From NCBI RefSeq assembly GCF_005870035.1, contig NZ_SWJG01000002.1, forward strand, positions 620,001 to 684,000: 64,000 nt of DNA, given 5' to 3'. Both the position numbers and the translations under genes were made by a program. Positions 25,075-33,799 of this stretch are shown piece by piece (the first letter of the stretch is position 1; the number at the start of each line of letters is the position of its first letter). The notes under the pieces are model-generated. The model searched no databases. It saw nothing but the letters and a program-made list of their open reading frames with translations, and was not told where the DNA came from. This DNA is from Spirosoma lacussanchae (lineage in GTDB: Bacteria > Bacteroidota > Bacteroidia > Cytophagales > Spirosomataceae).

Positions 25075-25599
25075 ATGAAAACGTCAACCTTCCTCTTTAC
25101 CCTCAAAACCGCCCTGTTTGGCCTGTTGCTCCTGACCGCTTCCTGTAAAAAAGATGCCGAAGAGGCCGTTACGCCCGATGGTGGTAGCGGGTCTACGCTG
25201 GCCTGCGCAGGGAAAAACCTGCGTCTGGTGGCTCTGAATTTCGACCCGGCTATCGACCTCGACGGGGACGGTAAGCTGGATAGCGATCTGCTGAAGTTCA
25301 TGGACGACTGCGCCCGCGACAACACCATCATCTTTGAAAAGAACGGGAAACTGTCGGGCAGCGAGGGCGCCAAGGTTTGCCCGAATACCGGCGACGACAG
25401 CCCCACGAACTACGGCCCGAGTACCTGGACGTACAACCCACAAACCCGAATCCTGCGAATCGTTGCCAATGGCGATGCCACCGACGTAACCGAATGGAAG
25501 GTGCTCGACGTGTCGGGGAGCCAGCTGAAAGCAACCATTGCCACCGAATCGGGCGACGGTACCGACATGAAGATGGTGATGACCTGGCAGGCCCAGTAA
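25075..25599 (+). CDS. Lipocalin-like lipoprotein with a Ca-binding-like DxDxDG loop
   Basis: 174 residues. The signal peptide ends LLLTASC (C24) followed by KKDAEEA. Mature part: a DLDGDGKLDSD loop at ~residues 60-70 resembles EF-hand or dockerin-type calcium loops, then FMDDCARDNTIIFEKNGKL and a strand-rich C-terminus (TWTYNPQTRILRIV, TEWKVLDVSGSQLKATI, MKMVMTWQAQ). This is the layout of the lipocalin-like lipoproteins of Cytophagales. Cysteines at ~43, ~78 and ~98 could give one disulfide. Calcium binding is inference. Confidence 0.7.
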   Translation: MKTSTFLFTLKTALFGLLLLTASCKKDAEEAVTPDGGSGSTLACAGKNLRLVALNFDPAIDLDGDGKLDSDLLKFMDDCARDNTIIFEKNGKLSGSEGAKVCPNTGDDSPTNYGPSTWTYNPQTRILRIVANGDATDVTEWKVLDVSGSQLKATIATESGDGTDMKMVMTWQAQ

Positions 25600-25618
25600 G
25601 CGGCCCTGCTCTTTTCGT

Positions 25619-25666
25619 ACCCCTGCGGCATCGGCGTTACAGCTTCCCGATCCGCAGGGGTTTTTC
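25619..25666 (+). terminator. Strong rho-independent terminator
   Basis: ACCCCTGCGG (25619-25628) pairs with CCGCAGGGGT (25652-25661) around a 23-base loop, followed by TTTTTCG. It lies 20 bases after the lipoprotein stop. Confidence 0.75.
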
Positions 25667-25827
25667 GTAGCCGCTGAATGAAAACCGCCCGCGCTCCAGA
25701 GCGCACAACGGCTTGGAATCGAATGACCGGGTAGGGCCGCCTGAACAGAGGGGGCTGGTTACAGTTCAGGCCTGTTTTCGTCGGCTTCAACCAGTAGTAG
25801 CGGCATCCCAGCGGGTAGCGATTGTGG

Positions 25828-25853
25828 TTGGGAGCGGGCATCTGCCATCTTTG
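25828..25853 (+). promoter_or_regulatory. Candidate promoter TTG-N15-CATCTTTG (second copy)
   Basis: TTG at 25828-25830, 15 bases, CATCTTTG at 25846-25853, with GGTTGGG and GCCATCTTTG flanks as in the copy at 24996-25021. It lies 61 bases before ATG 25914. Confidence 0.5.
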
Positions 25854-25913
25854 ATCCATCAGACCGGCGAAACGGATTCGGCGGCTGAAACATCCTCTAA
25901 ACAACAACTACCG

Positions 25914-26282
25914 ATGAACACTTTCTTTGCCCTTGCTCTCGCCTGCACACTCGGCACGGCCCCTAACACCGACGACAAAACCCTGTCCCGGGAAACGGCA
26001 ACCTATGTCGTAACCAACAAGATGGCGATCTGGTTAACCGAAGCCGGCAAGCTTAAACTGTCGGTTGGTCAGCACGATGGCAGCGCTGTCATCAAACTCT
26101 TCGACCGCAAAGGCACGCTGTATACCAGCCGGGTGGGCCTTCGGAAGGGAATTCATCAGACGTTCGATCTGACGCAAATTACCGAAGGTACGTACCACAT
26201 CGAGGTAACCATCGGCGACGAGGTCGTGGTCAAAACGATCCGCGTCGAGCGCCACCAATCGCCTGTGTTTCGGTTGGGCTAG
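25914..26282 (+). CDS. Small secreted beta-sandwich-like protein, unknown function
   Basis: ATG 25914 gives 122 residues beginning with a short signal peptide (MNTFFALALACTLGTA). The mature ~100 residues read as seven strands: TATYVVTNKMAIWLTEAG, KLKLSVGQHDGSAVIKLFDR, GTLYTSRVGLRKGIHQTFDL and GTYHIEVTIGDEVVVKTIRVER. The GTYHIEV...V.KTI.V.R pattern resembles the Ig-like end modules of type IX secretion substrates, here standing alone. The frame is open 67 codons upstream, but that part has no signal peptide and covers the promoter. No family name can be given. Confidence 0.65.
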   Translation: MNTFFALALACTLGTAPNTDDKTLSRETATYVVTNKMAIWLTEAGKLKLSVGQHDGSAVIKLFDRKGTLYTSRVGLRKGIHQTFDLTQITEGTYHIEVTIGDEVVVKTIRVERHQSPVFRLG

Positions 26283-26301
26283 TTCGACCGAACGCCGGGA
26301 G

Positions 26302-26350
26302 ACGGGAACGGAGGGTCTGCTTACAGCGGCTTTCTGTTCCCGTATGTTTT
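26302..26350 (+). terminator. Rho-independent terminator
   Basis: ACGGGAAC (26302-26309) pairs with GTTCCCGT (26336-26343), followed by ATGTTTTT that reaches the stop codon of the convergent glycerate kinase gene. Confidence 0.6.
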
Positions 26351-27495
26351 TAGGGCGACGATACCGGCCCGTGAGCAGCCAGCATATTCCCCAGTTGCCG
26401 GGCAGTACGCGTCAGATTTATTTCGGTATGCAGGAAGGCGGCAGGCAGGTCGGTGGGTTCGTGACCGATGGCGAGCAGCGTATCAAAGTACTGGCCAAGG
26501 GCTTCACTGGGCTGCAGCGGAATCCGGCCGGCCAGCCCGATAACGGGCAGCTGCTGCTGTTTGGCCCGGAACGCCACCCCGTAGGGCCCTTTGCCGTGCA
26601 GGGTCTGCTCGTCGATACTCCCTTCGCCGGTAATGACCAGATCCGCTTTTTCCAGAAAGCGGTCGAAGCCGGTGAACGTCAGAAAAAAATCGATACCGTT
26701 GACGAGGCTGGCGCGCAGAAAGGTGTGCAAGCCAGCAGCTACCCCCCCGGCCGCTCCGCCATGCCTGACCGCAGCCATGTCGACTCCCGTTTGCTGCCGG
26801 GCCACTTCGGCCAGGCGGGCCAGGCCTGCGTCGAGACGCTGCACATCGGCTGGCGTGGCGCCTTTCTGGGGGCCAAACACCGCGGCTGCTCCCGCCGGTC
26901 CGACCAGCGTATTGTCGACATCGCAAAGAATGGCCAGGTCGCTGGTCAGGAGCCTGGGGTCAAGCCCGGCCGTGTCGACGTGAGCGAGGGCGGTCAGCTG
27001 GTCGGGCGTGGTCAGTTCCGCACCGGTGGCGTCGAGAAACCGGACGCCCAGCGCGCGCAGGATGCCGGTGCCACCATCGACCGTGGCCGACCCGCCAACC
27101 GCCAGCACGAACCGGGTGGCGCCTTCGTCGAGCGCGTGTCGGATCAGCTCACCCGTACCGAACGATGTAGCCCGCAGCGGGTTCAGCTCGTGAGTTGGCA
27201 GCAGGCGTAGCCCCGAGGCATCGGCCATTTCGATAATGGCTGTCTGGCCCTCGTCAACCAGCCCGAACGACGACGTAATGGGCCGACCGAACGGATCAGC
27301 AACCGTGGCTGGCATCCGCTTTCCCCGACGCTGGTCTACCAGCAGCGACCCCGTTCCGTCACCCCCATCGCCAATCGGGAAGCAGGTACAGACGCAGTCG
27401 AGACGACTCTGTAACAGGCCGTTCTGAATAGCCAGGGCCACTTCCGGTGCGTTCAGGCTGTGCTTGAACGCGTTAGGCGCAATGAGAATATGCAT
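26350..27495 (-). CDS. Glycerate kinase (GarK/GlxK type)
   Basis: 381 residues, normal length for glycerate kinase type 1. Family segments are IAPNAFKHSLNAPEVALAI (N-terminus), PIGDGGDGTGSLLV (~41-54), MADASGLRLLP (~90-100), GVGGSATVDGGTGIL-like FVLAVGGSATVDGG (~145), and LVITGEGSIDEQTLHGKGP (~288-306). The enzyme phosphorylates D-glycerate with ATP to 2-phosphoglycerate (the 3-phosphate in some members), feeding lower glycolysis. It follows the D-2-hydroxyacid dehydrogenase gene by 24 bases on the same strand, fitting a hydroxypyruvate/glyoxylate to glycerate route. Confidence 0.92.
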   Translation of the reverse strand: MHILIAPNAFKHSLNAPEVALAIQNGLLQSRLDCVCTCFPIGDGGDGTGSLLVDQRRGKRMPATVADPFGRPITSSFGLVDEGQTAIIEMADASGLRLLPTHELNPLRATSFGTGELIRHALDEGATRFVLAVGGSATVDGGTGILRALGVRFLDATGAELTTPDQLTALAHVDTAGLDPRLLTSDLAILCDVDNTLVGPAGAAAVFGPQKGATPADVQRLDAGLARLAEVARQQTGVDMAAVRHGGAAGGVAAGLHTFLRASLVNGIDFFLTFTGFDRFLEKADLVITGEGSIDEQTLHGKGPYGVAFRAKQQQLPVIGLAGRIPLQPSEALGQYFDTLLAIGHEPTDLPAAFLHTEINLTRTARQLGNMLAAHGPVSSP

Positions 27496-27519
27496 AGGCT
27501 ATAAGGGCCAGCGGCCTGT

Positions 27520-28479
27520 TCAGGAACGTACCTGGTTAACCGGATTTCCGGTCTGAAAAGCCGCCAGATTATTGACCGCAATCTCCATTAGTCGGGCGCG
27601 GGCTTCCTGGGTAGCCCAGGCGATGTGGGGCGTGATGAGACAGTTTTTGGCGCTGAACAGCGGGTTATCGGCCGCGGGTGGTTCGGTCGACAGGACGTCG
27701 ATACCGGCCCCGGCAATGACACCTTCGTTGAGGGCGTCGGCCAGGTCCTGTTCAACGACGACAGGCCCTCGGGAGGTGTTGAGCAGAAAGGCCGTAGACT
27801 TCATGCGGGCCAGGTTCTGGCGGTCGATCAGGCCTTTGGTTTCCGGAACGAGGGGCGTATGAATACTGACTACGTCGGCCTGCTCCAGCAAGTCCGGAAT
27901 GTCGGCCCATCGAAAATTAGGGCGGTGCGACTGGTCTGTCCGGTGGCGTTTGGAGCCGATAACGGTCATGCCGAAGGCCGTGGCTACATCGGCTACTTTT
28001 TCGCCAATGCTTCCGAACCCGATGATACCCATCGTTTTACCGGCCAGTTCGATCAGCGGATAGTCCCAGAACGAGAAATCGGCCGAGCGGGCCCACTTGC
28101 CGTCTCGTACCGAATCGCTGTGGCGCTGAACGTGCAGGGTTAGCTCGAGCAGCAGCGCAAAGGTCAGCTGCACCACCGACGCCGTTCCGTAGCCCGGTAC
28201 GTTGGTCACCACGACCCCCTTTTCGGTGGCGGTCTGTACGTCGACAATATTATAGCCCGTAGCCAGCACGCCAATGTACCGGAGGGCGGGCAGCTGCTTC
28301 AGCACGGTTTCGCCCAGGGGCGTTTTGTTGGTTAGGAGAATGTCGGCATCCTGGGCGCGTTCCAGCACCTGATCCGCAGAGGTTCGGTCATATACTGTTA
28401 CCTCGCCCAGTTTCTCGAGCCCTTCCCAGGACAAATCGCCCGGATTTAATGTATACCCATCGAGTACGACAATCTTCAT
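27520..28479 (-). CDS. D-2-hydroxyacid dehydrogenase (hydroxypyruvate/glyoxylate reductase-like)
   Basis: 319 residues. The substrate domain flanks a Rossmann domain with GIIGFGSIGEKVA (~residues 150-162). Catalytic residues are the R of NTSRGPVVVEQ, the E in the DVLSTEPP region and the H of ITPHIAW. Members reduce hydroxypyruvate or glyoxylate to D-glycerate or glycolate with NAD(P)H. The glycerate kinase gene downstream and the LctP-type permease gene upstream support hydroxypyruvate/glycerate as substrate, but other 2-oxoacids cannot be excluded. Confidence 0.88.
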   Translation of the reverse strand: MKIVVLDGYTLNPGDLSWEGLEKLGEVTVYDRTSADQVLERAQDADILLTNKTPLGETVLKQLPALRYIGVLATGYNIVDVQTATEKGVVVTNVPGYGTASVVQLTFALLLELTLHVQRHSDSVRDGKWARSADFSFWDYPLIELAGKTMGIIGFGSIGEKVADVATAFGMTVIGSKRHRTDQSHRPNFRWADIPDLLEQADVVSIHTPLVPETKGLIDRQNLARMKSTAFLLNTSRGPVVVEQDLADALNEGVIAGAGIDVLSTEPPAADNPLFSAKNCLITPHIAWATQEARARLMEIAVNNLAAFQTGNPVNQVRS

Positions 28480-28502
28480 AGTACGTAGTTGATTTCTCGT
28501 TG

Positions 28503-30275
28503 CTAGTTTTCCGTCGATGCACTGGCCGGGGCCGCTGGTTTGGCCGTCCGCAGAATAACCGATACCAGCCCGGCCAACAGAACCGCCAGGCCGACAAGAT
28601 ACGGGTAGCCATTCGTTGGATTGGGCGGAGTCGGGGTATTTTTTACGTCGGTCAGCTCATAGGTCGGAATAATCCAGCTGATCAGATAGGCCTGCGCCAG
28701 GGTGATGAAACAGATGAAGAGCAGCATGAAAAAGCTGTGTTTGACCGTAAATCGGAACAGCTGCGACTCATGACCAACCAGGTTGCCGGCAGCCGCAGCC
28801 ACGGCGATAGACTGCGGAGAGATCATTTTACCAACAACCCCGCCCGATACGTTAGCCCCCACCGTCACGACCGGATCGACCCCGATCGATTCGGCCGTAG
28901 CATACTGGAGTTTACTGAAGAGCGCATTGGCCGAGGTGTCTGAACCGGTGATAAACACGCCCAGCCAGCCCAGCACCGGCGCAAAGAATGGAAACAGAAC
29001 GCCTGTGCTGGCCAGCACCCGCGCCAGCGTGAGGGTAATGCCCGAATCGTTGAGGATGTACGCAAACCCCAGCACGGCCGCTACCGTCAGGATCGGGAAT
29101 TTCAGCTGGCTAAGCGTGGCGCCAAAAATCGTTAGTCCCTGCCGGTAGGGTAAGCCAACCAGTGGCAGCGCAATGAGAGCCGCCAGCAGGATAGCCGTAC
29201 CAGCCGCCGACAGATAATTAAGCTTGAATAGCTTGGGTAGCAGGGCTCCGCTTTCGCTTTGAATGGCATTATGAAGACCCGGAAATTCGAACTGTACCTG
29301 ACCGGTTGCGTTCAGCACCTCTTTGATCGGCTGAAGTCCCCAGGCAATGATGAGTACGGTCAGTACGATAAACGGCGACCACGCCCGAATGATCTGCCCG
29401 CCCGAATAGTGGATGGTTGTGGTCTGAGTGGGGGGCGGTTCGTTGTCGAAGCGCCAGATCGTTTTGGGCTTCCAGAACCGCAGAAATACCATCAGGCTCA
29501 GGATAGAACCCAGGCCCGCAATGACGTCGGGCAGGGCCGGCCCCAGGAAGTTGGACGATGCATATTGCAGCAGCGCGAACGATAAGCCGGATACCAGCAG
29601 GGCCGGGGTAATTTCGCGGGCTTTCCGCACCCCGGCAATGATGCTTACCAGATAAAACGGCAGGAGCGCCGACAGAATCGGGAGGGTGCGGCCCACCATC
29701 TGCGAAATGGGTAACTCCGGGATACCCGACACCTGCGAGGCCACCGTGATGGGAATCCCGATAGACCCAAACGCAACGGGGGCCGTATTGGCAATCAGGC
29801 AGATACCCGATGCGTAGAGCGGGTTGAACCCCAGCCCCACCAGCATAGCCGCCGTAATGGCCACGGGCGCCCCGAATCCGGCGGTGCCTTCTAGAAACGA
29901 ACCGAACGAAAACGCAATTAACAGGGCCTGTAACCGACGGTCGGCGGTAATCGAAGCCATAACGTGTTTGATGATCTCGAACTGGCCGCTGGCTACGGTG
30001 ATGTTGAACAGAAAAACGGCCATGATTACCAGCCAGCAGATCGGAAACAGCCCGTACAACGCCCCATGGGCAACGGACAGTAACGCCAGTCCGGCCGGCA
30101 TGCCATATAGGCCGATGGCCAGCAGTAAAGCCAGACCCGTGGCGATGAGGCTGGCCTGATACCCTTTCATCCGGCGAATGATCAGTGCCCAGAAAATGAA
30201 CAGAATCGGGATGGCTGCGACCAGAACGGACAGAATAATGTTGTTGAACGGATCGGTAACTTGTTTCCAGACCAT
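28503..30275 (-). CDS. L-lactate/glycolate permease, LctP family
   Basis: 590 residues, with about 13-14 membrane helices. Family segments are GSFLEGTAGFGAPVAITAAM (~residues 125-145), SIGIPITVASQVSGI (~170), ITGSDTSANALFSKLQ (~440-455) and VGANVSGGVVGKMISPQSIA (~470-490). LctP proteins (LldP, GlcA) import lactate or glycolate with protons. A glycerate-forming dehydrogenase and glycerate kinase follow at once, so glycolate or D-glycerate uptake fits better than lactate. Tail is short, charged and A/P/S-rich. Confidence 0.9.
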   Translation of the reverse strand: MVWKQVTDPFNNIILSVLVAAIPILFIFWALIIRRMKGYQASLIATGLALLLAIGLYGMPAGLALLSVAHGALYGLFPICWLVIMAVFLFNITVASGQFEIIKHVMASITADRRLQALLIAFSFGSFLEGTAGFGAPVAITAAMLVGLGFNPLYASGICLIANTAPVAFGSIGIPITVASQVSGIPELPISQMVGRTLPILSALLPFYLVSIIAGVRKAREITPALLVSGLSFALLQYASSNFLGPALPDVIAGLGSILSLMVFLRFWKPKTIWRFDNEPPPTQTTTIHYSGGQIIRAWSPFIVLTVLIIAWGLQPIKEVLNATGQVQFEFPGLHNAIQSESGALLPKLFKLNYLSAAGTAILLAALIALPLVGLPYRQGLTIFGATLSQLKFPILTVAAVLGFAYILNDSGITLTLARVLASTGVLFPFFAPVLGWLGVFITGSDTSANALFSKLQYATAESIGVDPVVTVGANVSGGVVGKMISPQSIAVAAAAGNLVGHESQLFRFTVKHSFFMLLFICFITLAQAYLISWIIPTYELTDVKNTPTPPNPTNGYPYLVGLAVLLAGLVSVILRTAKPAAPASASTEN

Positions 30276-30349
30276 GGGCAGGCGTTGGTTAAGCGGTAGA
30301 AAAACTTCGTTGCGGGTTGTTGAGTCGAAGTGGGTAGCAAGGGGCCTGG

Positions 30350-32515
30350 CTACACCAGGTCGAGGGCAACGATCTCGTGGTCGAGGATACTGGGTACGGT
30401 GACGAGAATCTGGTTGTTTTGGCGGGTGAAGGCCGGTATCTGGCCGCTCATGAGCAGTTTTACGCCCGTCACCGTAGAGCCTGCCGGAACCTGAACAGCT
30501 ACCTGTGCGGCCACCGGAATCAGTTCGCGAAAGGGGCCTTTCAGCATCATCGGATTGGTCAGGTTAACGAGATGAACGGTCATCGATGTTCGTTGCCGCC
30601 ATACGTTGATGTCGAGCACGCCCGGTCCGGTTACGGTCACAATGGGCTCTTCGCCGAGCGCCCAGCGAATGACGTTGCCGAGCAGCTGGCCATGATCGGT
30701 GTTGAGCAGCTGCCAGAACGATCGATCCAGGTCGCCGGGCAGGTAGGCCACCCGCGACGGGCCAATCTGGCGCAGGTACAGCTCGCGCGTATCGGTTTCG
30801 GACACCCGTGGGTAAACGTCTTCCATCGGCAGGTCCGGATAGGTCGGAATGAGGGTTACCGGACTGGGGAAGGGCATCGTTGGGGTGACCTTTACCCGGT
30901 GAATGGCATTGATAATCCGGGGCGTATCGGTCAGGCCCTTCAGGATGGCCTGGCTCTGGCGGTCGGCGGGGGTGTGGCGCAGCTGCAGGTAGCTGTTGCG
31001 GAGGGGGCCTTCTACCTGACTGGCGTAGGACACACCGAAGAGGCTCGCCAGTCCGAAGTCGGGCCGCTGCTGACCGTCTTCGGTATATAATGAGGTCTCG
31101 AAGGTGGCAATCAGGCTACCGCCCGCGTCAACGAAAGCCCGCAGCTGCTGACACTGGGCATCGGACAGCGCTGCCGTGTTGGGCAGGATCAATAGCCTGA
31201 ATCGCTCCAGATCGCGGGGCGTAAGCAGCTGGTCGTTGACCATATCGAATGGGACGCGGCTCTCGACCAGGGCCTGATACATACCGTCGAGGTGGTCACT
31301 GCCTTTCTGCTGCCAGGGTTTGCCGCCGTAATTACGGTCGGTCTGTTCGGAATAGACCACCCCCACGCGTGCCATCGACGCTGTGTTTCGCAGGTAAGAC
31401 TCGTTTTTATGATAGCCTTCGTACAGGCGGGCTACGGCTTCCATCCAGCGTTTGTCGTAAATATCGCCCCCGAATTTGACGAAGCAGGGGCGCATGCCGT
31501 TGGCCGTTCCTTCGGCTACCCAGATACGGATCTCGGCGTCGCTCTGTACCGAGTCTTTCCACCGGAATTCTTCTTCGATGCCGACGCTGAAAATGCCGAT
31601 GAGCGGTTTCATACCAAGCGTAGCGCGTAATTCCTTGGCGCCTTTGCCATTGGCCCAGGGCGCCATTAAACCGCGCCGGGCCTGCTGATCGGCGAAGAAA
31701 AGATCGGCTTCTTTACCGGTCATTACCTTGTCCGGAAACCCATTGGGAATAAAGCGGGAGGCCGGGCGCTGTTTCCGGATTTCCGAGTCCCAGTGCATCC
31801 ACAGCGCCCGTAGCCGGGTCATACGCCACCCGGCCCACTTCCGGTAGGTTGGTTCGAGCCGGTCGATCTTTGTCGGCAAGGCCAGTCCCGTGGCCTGTTT
31901 GAACTGTCGGGTACAATGCTCGCAGTAGCATATGTCATGGCCCGCCCAGCGGTTGGAGAAGATGCCTTCGGGCTGGTACCGCTGCATGATCTCAGTATTG
32001 ACCCGGGTCATAAACTCGAAGTTGTACGGTCCCAGCGCGCAGGTTACCCACAGGTCGGGGTTAGCCCAGTGCCGACGCTGCTGGCCATCGGCCGTTACGG
32101 CAATCCAGTCGGGGTGGGCGTCGTGTACGTCCTGCCGGGCCGCGTGCGGATCGGTCCGGAGCATGATCTTCATACCCTGTTTCTTACAGCCTTCAACCAG
32201 GTAGCCGAGCGTGTCGGTATCGCCCAGAAAATCGCTCCGATGATGCAGCGGTATCTGAGTCGGGTAAAATGCGACAACGCCCCCGGCGCTCAGCAAGGCT
32301 CCATCGGCATGGATGCGTTTAAAGTAGCGGAGCCAGAAATCCGGATCGTAGTGGCCAGGGTCGCGCTCAACGAAAGCCAGCTGTGCCCACCGCATCGGCC
32401 CGTCGAGCCAGAGCGGTTCGGTAAGGGGCGCTCCCGTGGCCAGTACTGACGGCCCCGACAGGGCATAGGCACCACCCAGCAGGCTGGTTGTTCGGATAAA
32501 CGTTCTTCGTTTCAT
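30350..32515 (-). CDS. Tat-exported GHL6-like putative glycoside hydrolase with beta-galactosidase-trimerisation-like domain
   Basis: 721 residues. The N-terminus MKRRTFIRTTSLLGG carries a twin-arginine motif (RRTFIR). Residues ~35-350 look like a TIM barrel of the hypothetical-glycosyl-hydrolase-6 type (WAQLAFVERDPGHYDPDFWL, GMKIMLRTDPHAA, GIFSNRWAGHDICYCEHCTR, ending ANGMRPCFVKFGGD). Residues ~375-560 resemble the flavodoxin-like GH42 trimerisation domain (RVGVVYSEQTDRNYGG, FDMVNDQLLTP, LLILPNTAALSDAQCQQLRAFVDAGG, SLIATFET). A beta-rich tail follows. Substrate and activity are unknown; CxxC in YCEHC may bind metal. It precedes the LctP gene by 74 bases. Confidence 0.75.
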   Translation of the reverse strand: MKRRTFIRTTSLLGGAYALSGPSVLATGAPLTEPLWLDGPMRWAQLAFVERDPGHYDPDFWLRYFKRIHADGALLSAGGVVAFYPTQIPLHHRSDFLGDTDTLGYLVEGCKKQGMKIMLRTDPHAARQDVHDAHPDWIAVTADGQQRRHWANPDLWVTCALGPYNFEFMTRVNTEIMQRYQPEGIFSNRWAGHDICYCEHCTRQFKQATGLALPTKIDRLEPTYRKWAGWRMTRLRALWMHWDSEIRKQRPASRFIPNGFPDKVMTGKEADLFFADQQARRGLMAPWANGKGAKELRATLGMKPLIGIFSVGIEEEFRWKDSVQSDAEIRIWVAEGTANGMRPCFVKFGGDIYDKRWMEAVARLYEGYHKNESYLRNTASMARVGVVYSEQTDRNYGGKPWQQKGSDHLDGMYQALVESRVPFDMVNDQLLTPRDLERFRLLILPNTAALSDAQCQQLRAFVDAGGSLIATFETSLYTEDGQQRPDFGLASLFGVSYASQVEGPLRNSYLQLRHTPADRQSQAILKGLTDTPRIINAIHRVKVTPTMPFPSPVTLIPTYPDLPMEDVYPRVSETDTRELYLRQIGPSRVAYLPGDLDRSFWQLLNTDHGQLLGNVIRWALGEEPIVTVTGPGVLDINVWRQRTSMTVHLVNLTNPMMLKGPFRELIPVAAQVAVQVPAGSTVTGVKLLMSGQIPAFTRQNNQILVTVPSILDHEIVALDLV

Positions 32516-33799
32516 GCGGGTAGGGGTTGGGCTTCGGCTGATTAGCGAAGCCGAAAAGGTGACAGATTGATAAAGCGAAGAGTCGGGTTGGTTTACCGGT
32601 TTTCAGGCAATCGGGTGCGCTCCGTGAAATTTGGTGCCAGCCTCAAAATAGTCAAGCCGATTCTCAGTCGATACCGGATTGATACCATTTATTTATTCGC
32701 CTGTTTTCGCGAAAAATCCGTCTATTTTTTAGAAGTACAGTTTTTAGATCGATGAGCAACAGGCTAACCCGCAGGGGCATCAGCCTGATTAAATTGTCTT
32801 TAGAGCTTGACTGCGAATGGTCGACTGTATGATATGACTGCTAAAACATCGCGTCATACTCATGGCACCGACAAGGCCGTCGAACCAAAAAACGTACCCA
32901 GAAAAGAAGCATAACTATTCACGTACGTCGTTCTCAGTTTTAGTTCGGCAGCGTTGATGGCTGACGTTATCGGTTGGCGAAGAAGTTAGCTTATTAGAAA
33001 GGGTCATTCGCCTGACTTCAGACATCTCTACCGTTTTTAACTCAGTTGTGGAATGGTAGAAAAAGTCCTGACCTGATTCATGACTTATGCGTAACCCGGT
33101 TGCTAACTGGAAAATAATTAGTTGTTGTTAAGGAAGATTATATTTCAGGAAAACAGGAATTTACAATAAAGTATATTCTTTAGATAGACTTTGTTGTGAC
33201 GAATTAATTGCGGAAAGATCAGCCAGGTATGTCATACTCCCGACTGGCAGGTGATGGGCGTAGTAGTCGCATCCGCCAGCGAACGTTGTTTTTTTTTGTT
33301 TAGAAAGAGCACCTGCTGGCGTAGCAAGGACCGCGTTTTTGAAACCTATGGTGCATTTAATTACCGGAGCAACCTGGTTAGCGTGCTATTTTTTTTGTAC
33401 ATGACCGCATTTCAATTTGTTCGATTGGCCGGTAAATGTCCGGTTCTTTAACCGTGCATAAAGCATCTTTACACAGTTCAATATAAGTAACCGAGTAATC
33501 TTGTTTAGGTAGCTTTAGGCAATTATAGTTGTTTAAATTAGGCGAATAAATTGAAAAGTAAAACGGTTTAGTTCGATAAACGGCAGGCGGTAGAAGTCGC
33601 ATCGTTTAGTTTGTTATTGACGCAATCGCCCCATTTGCTGAAATTAATACACCTGTATAGATTGATACTTTAGAACCGATGTGTAAGAAATAAAGAAAAA
33701 AATAAGATTAAAAAATTTTAAGGGTGATTGGATAAGGCTACTTATTAATAATTGATTACGTTTGCACTGATATACTGATAAAACACTAATTCTGTCGCA
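32516..33799. other. 1.3-kb AT-rich non-coding region
   Basis: Base composition falls well below that of the neighbours, especially 33050-33800, and long runs such as TTTTTTTTTG at ~33290 occur. Frames over 60 codons (32567-32755 plus, 33251-33451 plus, 33378-33602 minus) have no family likeness, no signal and no convincing promoter. GGCTTCG (32530-32536) and CGAAGCC (32546-32552) make a small hairpin in the leader of the GHL6 gene. No tRNA, tmRNA, SRP or RNase P core was recognised. It may be a decayed or horizontally acquired stretch. Confidence 0.5.
33757..33764 (+). promoter_or_regulatory. Candidate -7 box TACGTTTG
   Basis: TACGTTTG fits TAnnTTTG exactly and lies 36 bases before ATG 33800. 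The nearest upstream TTG (33728-33730) is 26 bases away, a little longer than usual. Confidence 0.45.

Noticed and set aside
32567..32755. 62-codon frame in the AT-rich gap
   Set aside because: No signal, no conserved pattern, odd composition; the neighbourhood has many short open frames because of low GC.
32761..33050. Possible decayed transposase in the AT-rich gap
   Set aside because: Six-frame reading gave short basic stretches but no clear transposase motif, terminal repeats or target duplication.
33251..33602. Frames on both strands (33251-33451 plus, 33378-33602 minus)
   Set aside because: They overlap, contain poly-U-like codons, and neither resembles a protein family.
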